From: Bdellovibrio sp. GT3
GTDB lineage: Bacteria > Bdellovibrionota > Bdellovibrionia > Bdellovibrionales > Bdellovibrionaceae
Assembly (NCBI RefSeq): GCF_037996765.1
Contig: NZ_JBBNAD010000005.1
Coordinates: 342,001-406,000 of the forward strand
DNA: 64,000 bases
Direction of reading: 5' to 3'
The notes under the pieces were generated by a model. The model was not told where the DNA came from and ran no database searches. It worked only from the letters and a program-made list of their open reading frames with translations. This document shows positions 51,357-62,389 of the stretch, one piece after another; the stretch's first letter is position 1, and every line of letters begins with the position of its first letter. Made by a program: the position numbers and the translations under genes.

Positions 51357-52205
51357 TCACAAACTTAGAAGGACAGCCCCAGCGCCGACGATCAGCGCGC
51401 CAATCAATTGAATTCGCGTCAGGGATTCCTTCAGCAGGAACGAAAACAAAACCGCAAAAAATATCGAGGAGTTTCTGAGGGAAATTGCAAATCCCGGAAC
51501 GGAAACCTTCAGGCCATACAGAAAAATCACAAAAGACAAATTGGCGGCAACACCGGCGGCGACGGCTTTGACGGATTCAGTTTTCAGAATTTGTTTAACG
51601 CGGTTCACGCGCGATCCTTTGATCGCAAACCATAAAAAAGGCCATGATATGACCATGGCAACCGCAAACAAGCTTTTCGGTTCTGCTCCATGGTGAAGCG
51701 CCTGATGATAGCTCAGATGATATCCGCCGATAAATACCGCGCAAACCCAGGCCCACGGCACTTTCGCAAACCAACCACCATTTTGCTCTGAAATCTTTGA
51801 GGGTGGAAAACTGAGAATAACGATGCCGCCCAAAACCGCAAGCGCCCCCACGGTCTGCAAAACTGTCGCCGTTTCACCCATGAAGGTCGTGGAGACAATC
51901 CATACAAAGATCATCGCTCCGCCTCGCATGATCGAATAGGCTTTGCCCAATTGGCTTTGCTTAAGAGACCACGCCAAGGTCACGAAATAAGCCCCTTCAA
52001 AAATGCCTGAAAGCAGCGCGTATATCAGCGGAGTGCCAGCGTTGAATTTGTCTGACATAAATAACAGTGAAACGGCAATAACCAGATTACTGACGGTCAT
52101 TGCCACAAACAGGAATGCCTCTTTGTCCTTGGTGGTTTTTGCAATTGCATTCCAACTCGCATGAAGGAACGCAGAAGATAGTAGTAACAGGGCACTCGTG
52201 TTCAT
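51357..52205 (-). CDS. EamA/DMT-family transporter
   Basis: 282 residues, about ten membrane helices in two EamA halves (NTSALLLLSSAFLHASWNAIAK and LIGALIVGAGAVLLSL at the ends). Drug/metabolite transporters of this group move small metabolites or amino acids out of the cell; the substrate is unknown. It is convergent with frmB and stands alone. Confidence 0.9.
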   Translation of the reverse strand: MNTSALLLLSSAFLHASWNAIAKTTKDKEAFLFVAMTVSNLVIAVSLLFMSDKFNAGTPLIYALLSGIFEGAYFVTLAWSLKQSQLGKAYSIMRGGAMIFVWIVSTTFMGETATVLQTVGALAVLGGIVILSFPPSKISEQNGGWFAKVPWAWVCAVFIGGYHLSYHQALHHGAEPKSLFAVAMVISWPFLWFAIKGSRVNRVKQILKTESVKAVAAGVAANLSFVIFLYGLKVSVPGFAISLRNSSIFFAVLFSFLLKESLTRIQLIGALIVGAGAVLLSL

Positions 52206-52229
52206 CGAGGCCCATCATACGCATCGGAT

Positions 52230-53159
52230 CTATTTGCGGGAAGAAATTTGTTTATTCAACTGCGTTTTCCGATCTTCCAGACGCTGAAAAATCTGATCCA
52301 CTTCTCGCTGAAAATCCTTTTCTGGTTGCTGAAGACCATTTAGAAAAGTGCTCCAGTGACGCGTGATTGCCGCCATCGCGACCGTTTCACGCATTTGCTC
52401 TTCGGTAGCGCCATGAAGTTTTGCAAACTCTGAATAGATATACACGCAACGTTCGCAGGAAGTTTGTGCGGAAACAGCATAACTAATAAGATCAATGGTT
52501 GCCGGAGACAGAGGAGATTTTGGATTCATGCTTAGCATCTTGTGTTCGTTCCACGCACCCGCGACACCTTTAGCTGCATAGGTTTTGATAAAGTTTGGCA
52601 CGATCCCCACCGTTTTTTCCATATCCTTGTGGGCAGCGTTGACATCGCCGACCAATGGCGAAGGCTTGAGTTCGCTCATCTCCGCGGGCTTTTTCTTGCG
52701 CAGGAACTTAATCATATTATCCACGTCCATTTTAAACTTGGGCATTTCAATGGGAGAACCCTCCCAAAACGTGGCCCATTTCCGGGTGTCTGCCGCCACC
52801 GCGATCGCATAGTTTATCTCCTGAGGAGTTGCGCCATTAAATTTGGCTGCGCGCTTATGAAAATACACGCAATAAGTGCAAGGGATCTGCGCCGCCACCG
52901 CCACCCCGATCAGCTCTTTGGTTTTAGGAGTGAGTGCTGTCGTGGGATTTAACTGAATGTCGCGAATCTCCTGCCAGGCACCGGAAATAGCTTCCTGAGG
53001 AAACTCCTTCATATACGTCGGAACCATATCAAAAGTCGCACGAATCTCCTCATAAGCCGCTTGTGCCTGGGGATTCTGAGGAGCAATACTTTCCGGTTGT
53101 GCCGCATAAGCCACCAGAAAAAATAGTAAAGGAGCCAATAAGGGAAGGATGACTTTCAT
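52230..53159 (-). CDS. Exported tandem carboxymuconolactone-decarboxylase/AhpD-like protein
   Basis: 309 residues with a signal peptide (MKVILPLLAPLLFFLVAYA, cleaved before AQPE). Two CMD/AhpD-type domains follow; each carries the redox pair: IPCTYCVYFHKRAAKFNGATPQEI (about residue 95) and TSCERCVYIYSEFAKLHGATEEQM (about residue 235). AhpD-like CXXC proteins reduce peroxides or their partner enzymes, usually in the cytosol. A periplasmic location for a doubled form is uncommon. AGAACCTT precedes ATG. It is next to lon but on a separate transcript. Confidence 0.88.
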   Translation of the reverse strand: MKVILPLLAPLLFFLVAYAAQPESIAPQNPQAQAAYEEIRATFDMVPTYMKEFPQEAISGAWQEIRDIQLNPTTALTPKTKELIGVAVAAQIPCTYCVYFHKRAAKFNGATPQEINYAIAVAADTRKWATFWEGSPIEMPKFKMDVDNMIKFLRKKKPAEMSELKPSPLVGDVNAAHKDMEKTVGIVPNFIKTYAAKGVAGAWNEHKMLSMNPKSPLSPATIDLISYAVSAQTSCERCVYIYSEFAKLHGATEEQMRETVAMAAITRHWSTFLNGLQQPEKDFQREVDQIFQRLEDRKTQLNKQISSRK

Positions 53160-53232
53160 AAGGTTCTCCGATGTGTGAATACCTAAATCCTAAACACACC
53201 AAAGATCGTCCGTTAGACCCAGCTCCAAAAAA

Positions 53233-53262
53233 CAAAGGGCCGGTCATCTGACCAGCCCTTCG
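53233..53262 (-). terminator. Terminator of lon
   Basis: AAGGGC and CGGTCA pair with TGACC and GCCCTT around a TC loop (53235-53260), with one mismatch. On the minus strand a T run (complement of 53227-53233) follows. Confidence 0.85.
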
Positions 53263-53298
53263 CATTCAATTACTTCTAATTTCTAATGTCGTTCACCA

Positions 53299-55818
53299 CT
53301 AGTGGTGAGCAACATTCTGTTGGCCCGTGTACTGAGCCTTGATACCAAACTCGCGTTCCTTTTGGATTTTGAAGATCTCTTTTGGATTTTTGATATCCAA
53401 AGCGTTGATCAACACTTGATCCACATGGTCCACAAGGATGACTTTCAAGTCTTTCATCACTTCCTTAGGGATGTCCTTAAGATCTTTTTCATTCTCTTTA
53501 GGACAGATGATCATCTTGATACCACCACGGTGAGCTGCCAGAGTTTTCTCTTTCAAACCACCGATTGCCATTACACGTCCGCGAAGTGAAACCTCACCAG
53601 TCATCGCAACTGTGCGCTTAACCGGGATTTTCGTGATCGCTGACACGATGGAAGTCGTCAAGGCGATACCTGCTGAAGGACCGTCCTTAGGAACAGCGCC
53701 TTCCGGCAAATGGATGTGCACGTCGATGTTCGCGAAGTATTCTTTGTCCAAACCGAACAAAGGACCTCTGGAACGTACGTAGCTCATTGCTGCCGCACAG
53801 GATTCTTTCATCACATCACCAAGTTGACCCGTTACCGTGAACTTGCCTTTACCAGGCACCACGCTCACTTCGACTGCCAACAAGTCCCCGCCCACTTCTG
53901 TCCAAGCCATTCCGTTCGTAAGACCGATTTCGTTCTCCGCCTCGATTTGACCGAACTTGAATTTGTGAGGGCCCAAAAGCTCTACCAGTTTTTGTGAAGT
54001 TACAACGTAACCTGCATTCTTACCAGTTTCCGCTTTCGTTGAAGTCTTCGCTCCTTTAGCACCTTTCTTGGCAGCTACTGTTTTACCAGCGGCTTTCTTA
54101 GCTGTGCCTTCAGATTTGAAGTCATTCAAAGTTTCATTCATCACGATATCTTTAGCCACTTTACGGCAAACGTTTGCAACTTGTCTTTCAAGGTTACGAA
54201 CGCCGGCTTCTCTTGTGTAGAAGCGGATGATGTCGCGGATAGCTTCATCTTTTACCGTTACTTTGTGATCTTTCAGACCATGGTTTTCCAATTGTTTTGG
54301 AACCAGGTAGTTTTTCGCAATGTGGAATTTTTCCTGCTCGATATAACCTTCAAGCTGGATGATTTCCATACGATCCAACAATGGACGTGGGATTGTATGA
54401 AGGCTGTTCGCCGTTGCGATAAACATTACTTTTGAAAGATCGTATTCAACTTCAAGGTAGTGATCCTGGAACGTCGAGTTTTGCTCTGGATCCAAGACTT
54501 CAAGCATCGCTGCTGAAGGGTCACCTCTGAAGTCATTCGCCATTTTGTCGATTTCATCCAGAAGAACCAGTGGATTGCCTTTATCAACCTTGCGCAAAGC
54601 TTGGATGATTTTACCTGGCATCGCACCAACGTAAGTTTTTCTGTGACCGCGGATCTCTGCTTCGTCTCTCACGCCACCCAAAGAGATACGTGCGAAAGAA
54701 CGATTCAAAGATTCAGCGATAGATTTCGCCAATGACGTTTTACCAACACCCGGAGGACCTGCAAGGCACAAGATAGGGCCTTTCATGTCTTTCGAAATCG
54801 AAAGAACAGCTAGGTACTCAAGGATACGGTCTTTAACTTTTTCCAATCCGAAGTGCTCGTCATCCAAAATGCGTTGAGCATTTTTGATGTCATGTTTCTC
54901 TTCGGAGTAATCCTGCCATGGAAGTGACAAGATCCAGTCGATGTAGTTACGAACAACTGTCGCTTCAGCTGACATCGGTGACATAAGCTTCAATTTCTTG
55001 ATCTCTTTCATCACTTTGTCTTTAGCTTCCTGGGACATTTTCTTGTTCTTACATTTGATCTCTAGATCCTGAAGCTCAGCTTGGTAATCGTCTTTCTCGC
55101 CAAGTTCTTTTTGAATGGCCTGCATTTGCTCATTCAAGTAGTACTCTTTCTGAGAACGTTCCATTTGTTTCTTCACGCGAGTGCGGATCTTTTTCTCCAC
55201 TTCAAGGATTTCGATCTCACCCGTCATCAAGTTCAACAAATGTTCCAAACGTTTGCTTGCATCGATGATCTCAAGAACTGCCTGCTTGTCTTCAAGCTTC
55301 AAGTTCAATTGAGCCACGATAATGTCAGCCAATTCACCTGGGTTCTCGATAGTGGAAACTCTCATCAAAATTTCAGGCGGGATGCGTTTGTTCAATTTTA
55401 CGTAAGTTTCGAAAGTCGTCTTCACCGAGCGAACCAGCGCTTGGGCTTCAACTACGTTCGTGCCGTCTTCGTCCAAGGACTCAACCGCAACCATGAAGAA
55501 GTTTTCGTTGTTTACGAAATTCTTAATCTTTACGCGACGTTTGCCCTCTACCAGAACTTTCACAGTTCCATCCGGAAGACGCAGCAACTGGATGATTGTA
55601 CCTACGGTACCGATTGTGAAGATATCCTTGGGCTCGGGATTGTTCGTTTTAGCGTCCTTTTGCGCCGCCAATACGATATCGGTTTGCTTGCTCATCGCTT
55701 CTTCCAGAGCATTGATACTCTTTTCGCGACCTACAAACAGAGGCATCATCATATGTGGAAATATGATCAAATCTCTTAGGGGCAAAAGCGGTAGTTGTGT
55801 GACTTTTCCCTCGCTCAT
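53299..55818 (-). CDS. lon: ATP-dependent Lon protease
   Basis: 839 residues. N domain first ([23 protein letters not shown]), then AAA+ with [14 protein letters not shown] near residue 355 and the Walker [11 protein letters not shown], then the Ser-Lys protease domain ([13 protein letters not shown] near 715, [14 protein letters not shown] near 757). It degrades misfolded and regulatory proteins. A Lys/Ala-rich insert of about 38 residues ([20 protein letters not shown] and on, about 570-606) separates the ATPase from the protease domain and is not part of the usual family. GGGAGAGGAT precedes ATG 55818. Confidence 0.97.
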   Translation of the reverse strand: MSEGKVTQLPLLPLRDLIIFPHMMMPLFVGREKSINALEEAMSKQTDIVLAAQKDAKTNNPEPKDIFTIGTVGTIIQLLRLPDGTVKVLVEGKRRVKIKNFVNNENFFMVAVESLDEDGTNVVEAQALVRSVKTTFETYVKLNKRIPPEILMRVSTIENPGELADIIVAQLNLKLEDKQAVLEIIDASKRLEHLLNLMTGEIEILEVEKKIRTRVKKQMERSQKEYYLNEQMQAIQKELGEKDDYQAELQDLEIKCKNKKMSQEAKDKVMKEIKKLKLMSPMSAEATVVRNYIDWILSLPWQDYSEEKHDIKNAQRILDDEHFGLEKVKDRILEYLAVLSISKDMKGPILCLAGPPGVGKTSLAKSIAESLNRSFARISLGGVRDEAEIRGHRKTYVGAMPGKIIQALRKVDKGNPLVLLDEIDKMANDFRGDPSAAMLEVLDPEQNSTFQDHYLEVEYDLSKVMFIATANSLHTIPRPLLDRMEIIQLEGYIEQEKFHIAKNYLVPKQLENHGLKDHKVTVKDEAIRDIIRFYTREAGVRNLERQVANVCRKVAKDIVMNETLNDFKSEGTAKKAAGKTVAAKKGAKGAKTSTKAETGKNAGYVVTSQKLVELLGPHKFKFGQIEAENEIGLTNGMAWTEVGGDLLAVEVSVVPGKGKFTVTGQLGDVMKESCAAAMSYVRSRGPLFGLDKEYFANIDVHIHLPEGAVPKDGPSAGIALTTSIVSAITKIPVKRTVAMTGEVSLRGRVMAIGGLKEKTLAAHRGGIKMIICPKENEKDLKDIPKEVMKDLKVILVDHVDQVLINALDIKNPKEIFKIQKEREFGIKAQYTGQQNVAHH

Positions 55819-56069
55819 ATCCTCTCCCTCCCTTGGGTTAACGAGCTTCTTGTACGATTAGAACAAGAGGATGTTCATTCAGGTTAATTTAATCCGTTAA
55901 AACCTTAGCGAATCCTTCCTTATTTTAACTATGGTAACTATTGCGTGGGAAGCAATATGTGGAACCAGAAATATAAGTCTGGCCCCTGTCAGTTTAGACC
56001 CCGGTTTTTGCCTATTTTTGAGGCAAAATTGCCACCAACGGACCTACCGCTTCCGAACCCTTAAAATAC

Positions 56070-57680
56070 GTGAAAAATAGAAAAACTTTCCTAATTGTAA
56101 TACCTGTAAGAGAGATTTTCGTCCCCTTTTTCAAAAACTTGTTCGATAAGTGCTATGTGACACGTAAAGAATCCAAATGGTCCAATACCAACTCACTGAG
56201 CCTGAAGTTGCTTATCGCAACCTGGGCCGTCAGCTCCTTTGCCACGTTAATTCTAACGGCGGGGCAGCTTATTTTGGATTACCAAAAGGATTTCGATAAG
56301 CTACAGAACAACTTCTCCATCATTAAAAACTCCTACCTGGATTCCATGGCCGAGCATTTGTGGTCTTATGACACTCGCCTGTTGGAAATCCAGCTGGATG
56401 GACTAAGCCGTCTGCAAGGCGTGAGTTACCTGAAATTGGTTGCCGATAATAAAACCATCTACGAAACCGGTATTACGGATCCTGCTGAGGAAAGTCATCG
56501 CAGCTTTGAAATCCTGCATAAGAACACCAATGAAGTCCTGGGCACCCTGGAAGTCGAGCTGGATATCAGAAACCTGCGTGAGAAATACTTCCACGAGGCT
56601 ATCTGGATTTTCATCCGCCAAGCCGCAAAAACCATGATCGTGGTTTTCTGTTTGTACTTCATCTTCAATCACATTGTGGTTGTGCACATTAAACGCATTG
56701 TTGAATATTTGACCTCCGACGAGCGCACTCGTGGTGAATTGCATTTGGATCGTCAATCCAGCGAAGTGAAAGACGAACTCGACATTCTGGTCGACTCCAT
56801 CAACCAATTCAAAATCGAACTCCTGGAAGCAAACCAGCAGTTGGAGCAATTGAACCAGGCCCTTGAACACAAGGTGATGAATCGTACGCGCGAATTAACG
56901 ACAAAAAATCAGAGTCTTGAAAAAGCCATGCTTCAGATCAAACGCATGCAGGCGACTCTTGTTGCACAGGAAAAACTGGCGTCCTTGGGTAGCCTAACAG
57001 CCAGCGTGGCCCACGAGATCCGCAATCCATTGAACTTCGTGCTGAATTTCAGCGAACTTCTCAGTGAGTCTGAGGATAACGAGGAAATCCGGGAGATCAG
57101 CCGTGTTATCCTAAAACACAGTCAGCGCATTGACCAAATCGTTCGCTCCATGCAGATTTTGTCGAGCTATGACAGCGACATTCTGGAAAACACAGATATC
57201 AACGAAATCGTAAAGAAGGCATATCAACAAACGATCGCCAACCGCGCGTTGGGCTCTGCCTACATTCCTCCAAAAGTGAACTATCGCCTTACTGAATCCA
57301 TTCATGCTCAGGCGTATTCCGCTTCCTTGATGAGAGCCTTGTCAAACATCATTGACAACTCCATCCACGCGCTTGAGAAGAAAGTTTTAACTGAGAAAAA
57401 CACTGAACCAGAACTCACTATTACAACTGCGGTCCGTGGGGACAATGTGGAAATTTCGATTCGTGACAATGGTATCGGCATCCCATCTATATTGGGAGAA
57501 AAGGTCTTTGACCCATTCCTCACTACCAAAGCACCCGGAGAAGGGGCTGGACTTGGTCTCACCGTTGCGTTTAACATTGCTCAAAAGCACGGTGGCACAT
57601 TAAAGTACACAAGTGAGTTTGGTCAGTGGACTGAATTCGTGATGTCGTTACCTATGGTTCACGAAAGAATTCATGCATGA
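56070..57680 (+). CDS. Membrane sensor histidine kinase
   Basis: 536 residues from GTG 56070; a GTG at 56157 is also possible and neither start has a strong site. Two membrane helices (about residues 45-67 and 178-205) bracket a periplasmic sensor domain. A long coiled coil ([20 protein letters not shown]) leads to the H box [18 protein letters not shown] with His315, and then to the ATPase domain ([41 protein letters not shown]). Its stop overlaps the response regulator start (ATGA). The signal it senses is unknown. Confidence 0.93.
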   Translation: MKNRKTFLIVIPVREIFVPFFKNLFDKCYVTRKESKWSNTNSLSLKLLIATWAVSSFATLILTAGQLILDYQKDFDKLQNNFSIIKNSYLDSMAEHLWSYDTRLLEIQLDGLSRLQGVSYLKLVADNKTIYETGITDPAEESHRSFEILHKNTNEVLGTLEVELDIRNLREKYFHEAIWIFIRQAAKTMIVVFCLYFIFNHIVVVHIKRIVEYLTSDERTRGELHLDRQSSEVKDELDILVDSINQFKIELLEANQQLEQLNQALEHKVMNRTRELTTKNQSLEKAMLQIKRMQATLVAQEKLASLGSLTASVAHEIRNPLNFVLNFSELLSESEDNEEIREISRVILKHSQRIDQIVRSMQILSSYDSDILENTDINEIVKKAYQQTIANRALGSAYIPPKVNYRLTESIHAQAYSASLMRALSNIIDNSIHALEKKVLTEKNTEPELTITTAVRGDNVEISIRDNGIGIPSILGEKVFDPFLTTKAPGEGAGLGLTVAFNIAQKHGGTLKYTSEFGQWTEFVMSLPMVHERIHA

Positions 57681-58063
57681 TTCATATTGTGGTCGTCGAT
57701 GATGAGGCAGATACGCATCTGCTTTATAAATTGAAATTTAAAAAGTTCTTCGCTGACCTTGGCGGAGTGAAACTTGTTTCATTTCTAAGTGCCCTTGACT
57801 GCCTGAACTACCTGCGTGTTGCCGATACTAAAGTTGACCTCATTATGTCTGATATTAATATGCCCGAGATGGATGGCTTTGAGCTTCTTCAGGAAGTTCG
57901 CAAGTCGAACACCACCCTTCCTTTCTATGTGGTCAGTGCATACGAATCCTCCGAATTCAGAAATCGCGCTGAGCAACTTGGCGCACAACGCTTCCTAAGC
58001 AAGCCCGTCGATTTCCACGCCTTGGGCGAAGCATTAAAATCCGATCTGAACCTATCTTTGTAA
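57677..58063 (+). CDS. Single-domain response regulator
   Basis: 128 residues, a CheY-like receiver only. Acidic pocket IVVVDDEADTH, phosphoacceptor Asp in VDLIMSDINMPEMDGF, YVVSAYES switch residue and RFLSKPVD with the conserved Lys. No output domain, so it acts through protein contacts, perhaps as a phosphorelay link for the kinase that it overlaps by 4 bases. Confidence 0.94.
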   Translation: MIHIVVVDDEADTHLLYKLKFKKFFADLGGVKLVSFLSALDCLNYLRVADTKVDLIMSDINMPEMDGFELLQEVRKSNTTLPFYVVSAYESSEFRNRAEQLGAQRFLSKPVDFHALGEALKSDLNLSL

Positions 58064-58150
58064 TCCAACGTATTCTTCCATTTACTTTGGCTCCCCTTTT
58101 ATAAGTTTCGTATAAGAAGAACACTACGAAATAAATCAAGGAGGACCTCA

Positions 58151-58600
58151 ATGAAGAAGTTCGTTTTACCTTTGCTACTGATGGTTTCTGGAAGTATTCC
58201 CGCTTTTGCAACACCTCTTACCGCCGACAATATTGTGGGCCGCTACAATGTCGAAGCATCTTATATGTTCCAAAAGGCATATATGAAGTTTCACGTCATG
58301 AACAACAAGGAATTTGAAATCACCCGCTATCATAAAGATGGTCGCACTGAAGCAACCTGCCAAGGTTCATTCATAGTGACCAATAAATCATTCTATGATG
58401 AATACGGCATCCGCAACAACAATGGGCGCTACTTCAAAGGTGTCTTCACCTGCCCCAACGATCGCTCCAAGAAAATCGACTTCAACATCGACTACAAAAA
58501 CACCCAGCTTGAAGATCTGCCAAAAGGTGTAAAGGTAACTGCAACCACCTCCATGGTTCCACGTGCCACCCTAAAAGCCTATGTAATCAAACTACCTTAA
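58151..58600 (+). CDS. Small secreted protein of unknown function
   Basis: 149 residues with a signal peptide (MKKFVLPLLLMVSGSIPAFA, cleaved before TPLT). The mature part is beta-rich, with two Cys (TCQGSFIV, FTCPNDRSKK), and resembles small lipocalin-type or META-like domains in outline (VGRYNVEASYMFQKAYMKFH). Family not recognised. AAGGAGGACC precedes ATG. It ends at a terminator shared with clpX. Confidence 0.72.
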   Translation: MKKFVLPLLLMVSGSIPAFATPLTADNIVGRYNVEASYMFQKAYMKFHVMNNKEFEITRYHKDGRTEATCQGSFIVTNKSFYDEYGIRNNNGRYFKGVFTCPNDRSKKIDFNIDYKNTQLEDLPKGVKVTATTSMVPRATLKAYVIKLP

Positions 58601-58605
58601 AAAAC

Positions 58606-58636
58606 AAAAACCCCAGAGATCACTCCCTGGGGTTTC
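58606..58636. terminator. Hairpin between the secreted-protein gene and clpX
   Basis: AACCCCAG and CTGGGGTT pair around a 10-base loop. A-rich sequence on the left and T on the right allow it to act on both convergent transcripts. Confidence 0.8.
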
Positions 58637-58686
58637 CACTTCGATTTTCGATAATCGATTCTCAATTCTCGGCAAGCGCCAGCTTG

Positions 58687-59985
58687 CTAAGCTGAATCTT
58701 TCTTTTTAGCTTCTGCTGCATCAGCTTCGGCTTTCATTTCCTCGTCGGTTTTGTAAACCATCATCGGAGCCGTGCCATCATTGATAACGTTTTCATCGAT
58801 GATAACTTCTTTCACGTTACCTTTTGATGGAACGTCGTACATGATATCCAGCATTGCTGTCTCAAGCACGCCACGCAGACCACGGGCACCTGTTTTACGT
58901 TTCAAAGCCATTTGCGCCACGGCACGAAGAGCTTTGTCAGTAAATTTCAAGTCAACGCCCTCGAATGAGAACAGTTTTTGGTATTGCTTGGTGATCGCAT
59001 TTTTAGGGCGAACCAAGATATCCATCAACGCATCTTCATCCAATTGACCAAGAACTGCGATCGCCGGTAGACGACCGATAAACTCTGGGATCAAACCGAA
59101 CTTGGACAAGTCATCCGGCTCCACTTTCGCAAGCAAGTCAGACTGTGCAAATTCAGATGCCGTGCGGATTTCCGCTGCGATACCCAATGTTTTATTTGTC
59201 GTTCTGTTTTCGATGATTTTATCCAAACCAACGAATGCACCACCCACGATAAATAGAATGTTCGTCGTATCCACCTGGATGAATTCCTGTTGTGGATGCT
59301 TACGACCACCTTTCGGAGGCAGATTTGCAACTGTACCTTCCAGGATTTTCAGAAGGGCCTGCTGCACACCCTCACCCGATACGTCACGAGTGATGGATGG
59401 ATTTTCTGACTTACGGGAGATTTTATCGATCTCGTCCACGTAGATAACGCCTTTTTGGGCTTTTTCCACGTCGTAGTCAGAAGCTTGAAGTAGATTCAGG
59501 ACAACGTTTTCAACGTCTTCACCCACGTAACCTGCTTCAGTCAATGTTGTTGCATCCGCCATAGCGAATGGAACGTTAAGGATTTTTGCAATTGTTTGCG
59601 CCAACAATGTCTTACCGGAGCCCGTTGGTCCGATCAAAAGGATGTTGGATTTTTGCATTTCCACGTCAGCGGATTTTTTACCACCAGACATAGCATTCAC
59701 ACGCTTGTAGTGATTGTGAACCGCAACTGCCAAAGTTTTCTTGGCTTGAGTTTGGCCGATCACGTAATCATCAAGGTAAGTTTTGATATCAGACGGTTTT
59801 GGTACTTTGAAGGTACCTTTTACCGCTGTCTCTTTCTCTTTTTCCTCGTCGATGATGTCGTTGCACAGGTCAATACACTCATCGCAGATATATACGCCAG
59901 GACCAGCAATAAGTTTTTTAACTTCTTTTTGGCCTTTACCGCAGAAACTGCATCTCAATGCGCCGTTGGTGTCTTTAGTCGTCAT
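58687..59985 (-). CDS. clpX: ClpX ATPase subunit of ClpXP protease
   Basis: 432 residues. N-terminal zinc domain ([26 protein letters not shown]), AAA+ with [15 protein letters not shown] (Walker A), [15 protein letters not shown] (Walker B), pore loop GYVGEDV and sensor 2 [10 protein letters not shown]. It unfolds tagged proteins, including tmRNA-tagged ones, into ClpP. The last 20 residues are Ala/Lys-rich. It lies 6 bases downstream of clpP, in the usual order. Confidence 0.98.
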   Translation of the reverse strand: MTTKDTNGALRCSFCGKGQKEVKKLIAGPGVYICDECIDLCNDIIDEEKEKETAVKGTFKVPKPSDIKTYLDDYVIGQTQAKKTLAVAVHNHYKRVNAMSGGKKSADVEMQKSNILLIGPTGSGKTLLAQTIAKILNVPFAMADATTLTEAGYVGEDVENVVLNLLQASDYDVEKAQKGVIYVDEIDKISRKSENPSITRDVSGEGVQQALLKILEGTVANLPPKGGRKHPQQEFIQVDTTNILFIVGGAFVGLDKIIENRTTNKTLGIAAEIRTASEFAQSDLLAKVEPDDLSKFGLIPEFIGRLPAIAVLGQLDEDALMDILVRPKNAITKQYQKLFSFEGVDLKFTDKALRAVAQMALKRKTGARGLRGVLETAMLDIMYDVPSKGNVKEVIIDENVINDGTAPMMVYKTDEEMKAEADAAEAKKKDSA

Positions 59986-59991
59986 CTCTGA

Positions 59992-60597
59992 TTACCCTTT
60001 TTTCGCCTTACGAGATTCTACAACGTGGTCAAGCAGACCGAATTCTTTAGCTTGGTAAGGGTCCATGAAATTGTCCCTTTCCATTTGCTGCCTTAGGAAT
60101 TCATAGTCCTTGCCAGTGTGAGTTTCATAAATTCGAGTCAATTTTTCCTTGGTTCTTAGTAGCTCGCGCGCATGAATTTCGATGTCCGTCACCTGACCAG
60201 ACAAACCACCACCTGAAAGAAGAGGTTGATGGATCATGATACGGGTATTTGGCAGACTATAACGCATACCTTTGGTACCCGCTGTCAAAAGCAGGGAACC
60301 CATGGATGCTGCCATACCCATGCAATATGTCGCCACATCGCACTTCACGAACTGCATCATGTCGTAAATCGCCATACCGGCAGACACACTGCCCCCTGGG
60401 GAATTGATATACAAATGGATAGGCTTTTCCGGGTTATCGGATTCAAGGAATAGGAATTGGGCAATAAGTGCATTGGCTACTTCATCAGTCACCGCCGAGC
60501 CCAGGATGATAATACGGTCTTTAAGGAGGCGAGAGTAGATGTCGTATGATCTTTCACCTTTGGAAGTTTGCTCTATGACGTAAGGAATGAGTGGCAC
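59992..60597 (-). CDS. clpP: ClpP serine protease subunit
   Basis: 201 residues. Catalytic Ser98 in [12 protein letters not shown], His123 in IMIHQPL and an Asp at about 175 in [26 protein letters not shown] is the family hallmark. It assembles as a 14-mer and works with ClpX just downstream. TAGGAGACATC precedes ATG. The two genes form one operon; the trigger-factor gene often found upstream is not here, as pepA on the plus strand takes its place. Confidence 0.98.
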   Translation of the reverse strand: MPLIPYVIEQTSKGERSYDIYSRLLKDRIIILGSAVTDEVANALIAQFLFLESDNPEKPIHLYINSPGGSVSAGMAIYDMMQFVKCDVATYCMGMAASMGSLLLTAGTKGMRYSLPNTRIMIHQPLLSGGGLSGQVTDIEIHARELLRTKEKLTRIYETHTGKDYEFLRQQMERDNFMDPYQAKEFGLLDHVVESRKAKKG

Positions 60598-60772
60598 TGA
60601 TGTCTCCTAATGTTGTCTACCCCCGGCCAACGCCGAAGGAATTTAAAGGTCTTATGCTGTGCTACCTATCGGAATACTCCAGCAAGACTTTATGAAAAAG
60701 CCTTTGACCCCTAGGAGTGCTATGTTACATCTAACAAAGCCGAATTACACAATCATTTTAAGAGGTTTAACT

Positions 60773-62284
60773 ATGGCTTTTAACTTACTGAACAAAGATA
60801 TTGATACTTTGACTTGCCCGGCTTTGGTCGTGTTTTCAAAGTCTTCATCACAAAAAGACAAGCTTGCGAAAGTGACTCATAATGAGCTGAACAAACAGCT
60901 GGTTGATTCTATCTCTGAAAAAACCATTACTGGTAAACATCAGGAAGCTATCACTTTCCGTGAATACAACATCAGCGGCTACCGTCATCTTATTGTTGTC
61001 GGTCTGGGTAAAGAAAACGAGATCACACACGAATCCGTTCGCCAATCTGTTGCTTCGGCACTTGAAGCAATCAAAGCATTGAATGTTAAAGAAGCTGCGA
61101 TCCATTTTGACGGCATCACTGCTGGCAAAAAAGACGCTGCTGATTTTGCAAAAGCGGTTGCTGAAGGTTTGGTTTTGACTTCTTACGTATTCGACGAATT
61201 GAAATCGACTACTAAAGCAAAAAAATCTGAAGACGAATTGAACGTACACGTTGTTACTAAATTGGCAGCTGACAAAGCTGTTAAAGCGGCCTTCCACGAA
61301 GGTTCAGTTTTGGCGAACGTAGTTAACTTCTCTCGTCGCCTTGGTGATATGCCAGGTAACTTGATGACTCCGACAATCCTGGCAGACTCTGCAGTGGCAG
61401 CAGCTAAAGGCATCACAAACTTGAAAGTGACTGTTTGGGATAAAGCTCGTATCAAAAAAGAAAAAATGGGCGGCCTTCTTGGTGTTGCTGCTGGTTCTGA
61501 TCAAGAGCCACGTTTCATCATCATGGAATACAAAGGCGCAGCGGCTTCTAAAAAGCCAGTTTGCTTCGTAGGTAAAGGTCTGACTTTTGACTGCGGTGGT
61601 ATCTCTATTAAGCCAGGCGCAGGCATGGAAGAAATGAAATACGACATGTGCGGTGGCGCAAACGTAATCGGTACTTTGCTTGCGATCGCTCAATTGAAAT
61701 TGAAAGTAAATGCAGTTGGTTTGGTAGCTTCTACTGAAAACTTGATCAACGGTTCTGCGACTAAGCCAGGTGACGTTCACACAGCTCGTAACGGTAAAAC
61801 GTTCGAAGTGAACAACACTGATGCTGAAGGTCGTTTGATCCTTGCAGACGCTTTGTCATACGCGACAGAACTTGCTCCGCAAGTTATCTGTGACGCTGCG
61901 ACTTTGACTGGTGCAATGGTTGTTGCTTTGGGTAACACGCACACTGGTTACTTCACTCGCAACTCTGCTTTGAAAACTAAAATCGAAAAAGCAGCCGTTC
62001 AATCTGGTGAATGGGTATGGAACATGCCTTTGACAGATTTCCACTTGAAAGACATGAAAGGCGTTTACGCTGATCTTTCTAACATCTCTTCTGGTAAAGG
62101 CGCTGGTTCTGCAACAGCAGCAGCATTCCTTGAGCAGTTCGTTGGCGAAGGCATCCCTTGGGCTCACTTCGACATCGCAGGCACTGGTTGGGCTGTAGGC
62201 AATCGTCTTCCATACGCTCCTAAAAAAGGTGCTTCTGGCGCGATGATTCGCACTTTCGTTGAAGTAGCAAAACAATACGTTTAA
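60773..62284 (+). CDS. pepA: Leucyl aminopeptidase (M17)
   Basis: 503 residues from ATG 60773, with AAGAGG upstream; the frame is open to 60659. Metal site: GKGLTFDCGGISIKPGAGM (Lys and Asp), the DMCGGANV segment, and NTDAEGRLILADAL with the Asp/Glu/Arg set. The N-terminal third is the usual regulatory or hexamer domain. It removes N-terminal residues from peptides in the cytosol, and codon use suggests strong expression, as expected in a peptide-fed predator. Confidence 0.97.
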   Translation: MAFNLLNKDIDTLTCPALVVFSKSSSQKDKLAKVTHNELNKQLVDSISEKTITGKHQEAITFREYNISGYRHLIVVGLGKENEITHESVRQSVASALEAIKALNVKEAAIHFDGITAGKKDAADFAKAVAEGLVLTSYVFDELKSTTKAKKSEDELNVHVVTKLAADKAVKAAFHEGSVLANVVNFSRRLGDMPGNLMTPTILADSAVAAAKGITNLKVTVWDKARIKKEKMGGLLGVAAGSDQEPRFIIMEYKGAAASKKPVCFVGKGLTFDCGGISIKPGAGMEEMKYDMCGGANVIGTLLAIAQLKLKVNAVGLVASTENLINGSATKPGDVHTARNGKTFEVNNTDAEGRLILADALSYATELAPQVICDAATLTGAMVVALGNTHTGYFTRNSALKTKIEKAAVQSGEWVWNMPLTDFHLKDMKGVYADLSNISSGKGAGSATAAAFLEQFVGEGIPWAHFDIAGTGWAVGNRLPYAPKKGASGAMIRTFVEVAKQYV

Positions 62285-62309
62285 TTGCGTTTTGAATCTT
62301 AAAACATCA

Positions 62310-62341
62310 AAGGCTCTGGTGAACCCAGGGCCTTTTGTTTT
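62310..62341 (+). terminator. Terminator of pepA
   Basis: AAGGCTCTGG (62310-62319) and CCAGGGCCTT (62325-62334), with one T-G pair, followed by TTGTTTTTT. Confidence 0.88.
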
Positions 62342-62389
62342 TTGGCATTAGACCTATCATGCCCCACCCTTCAATTTGATAATTCCTAT

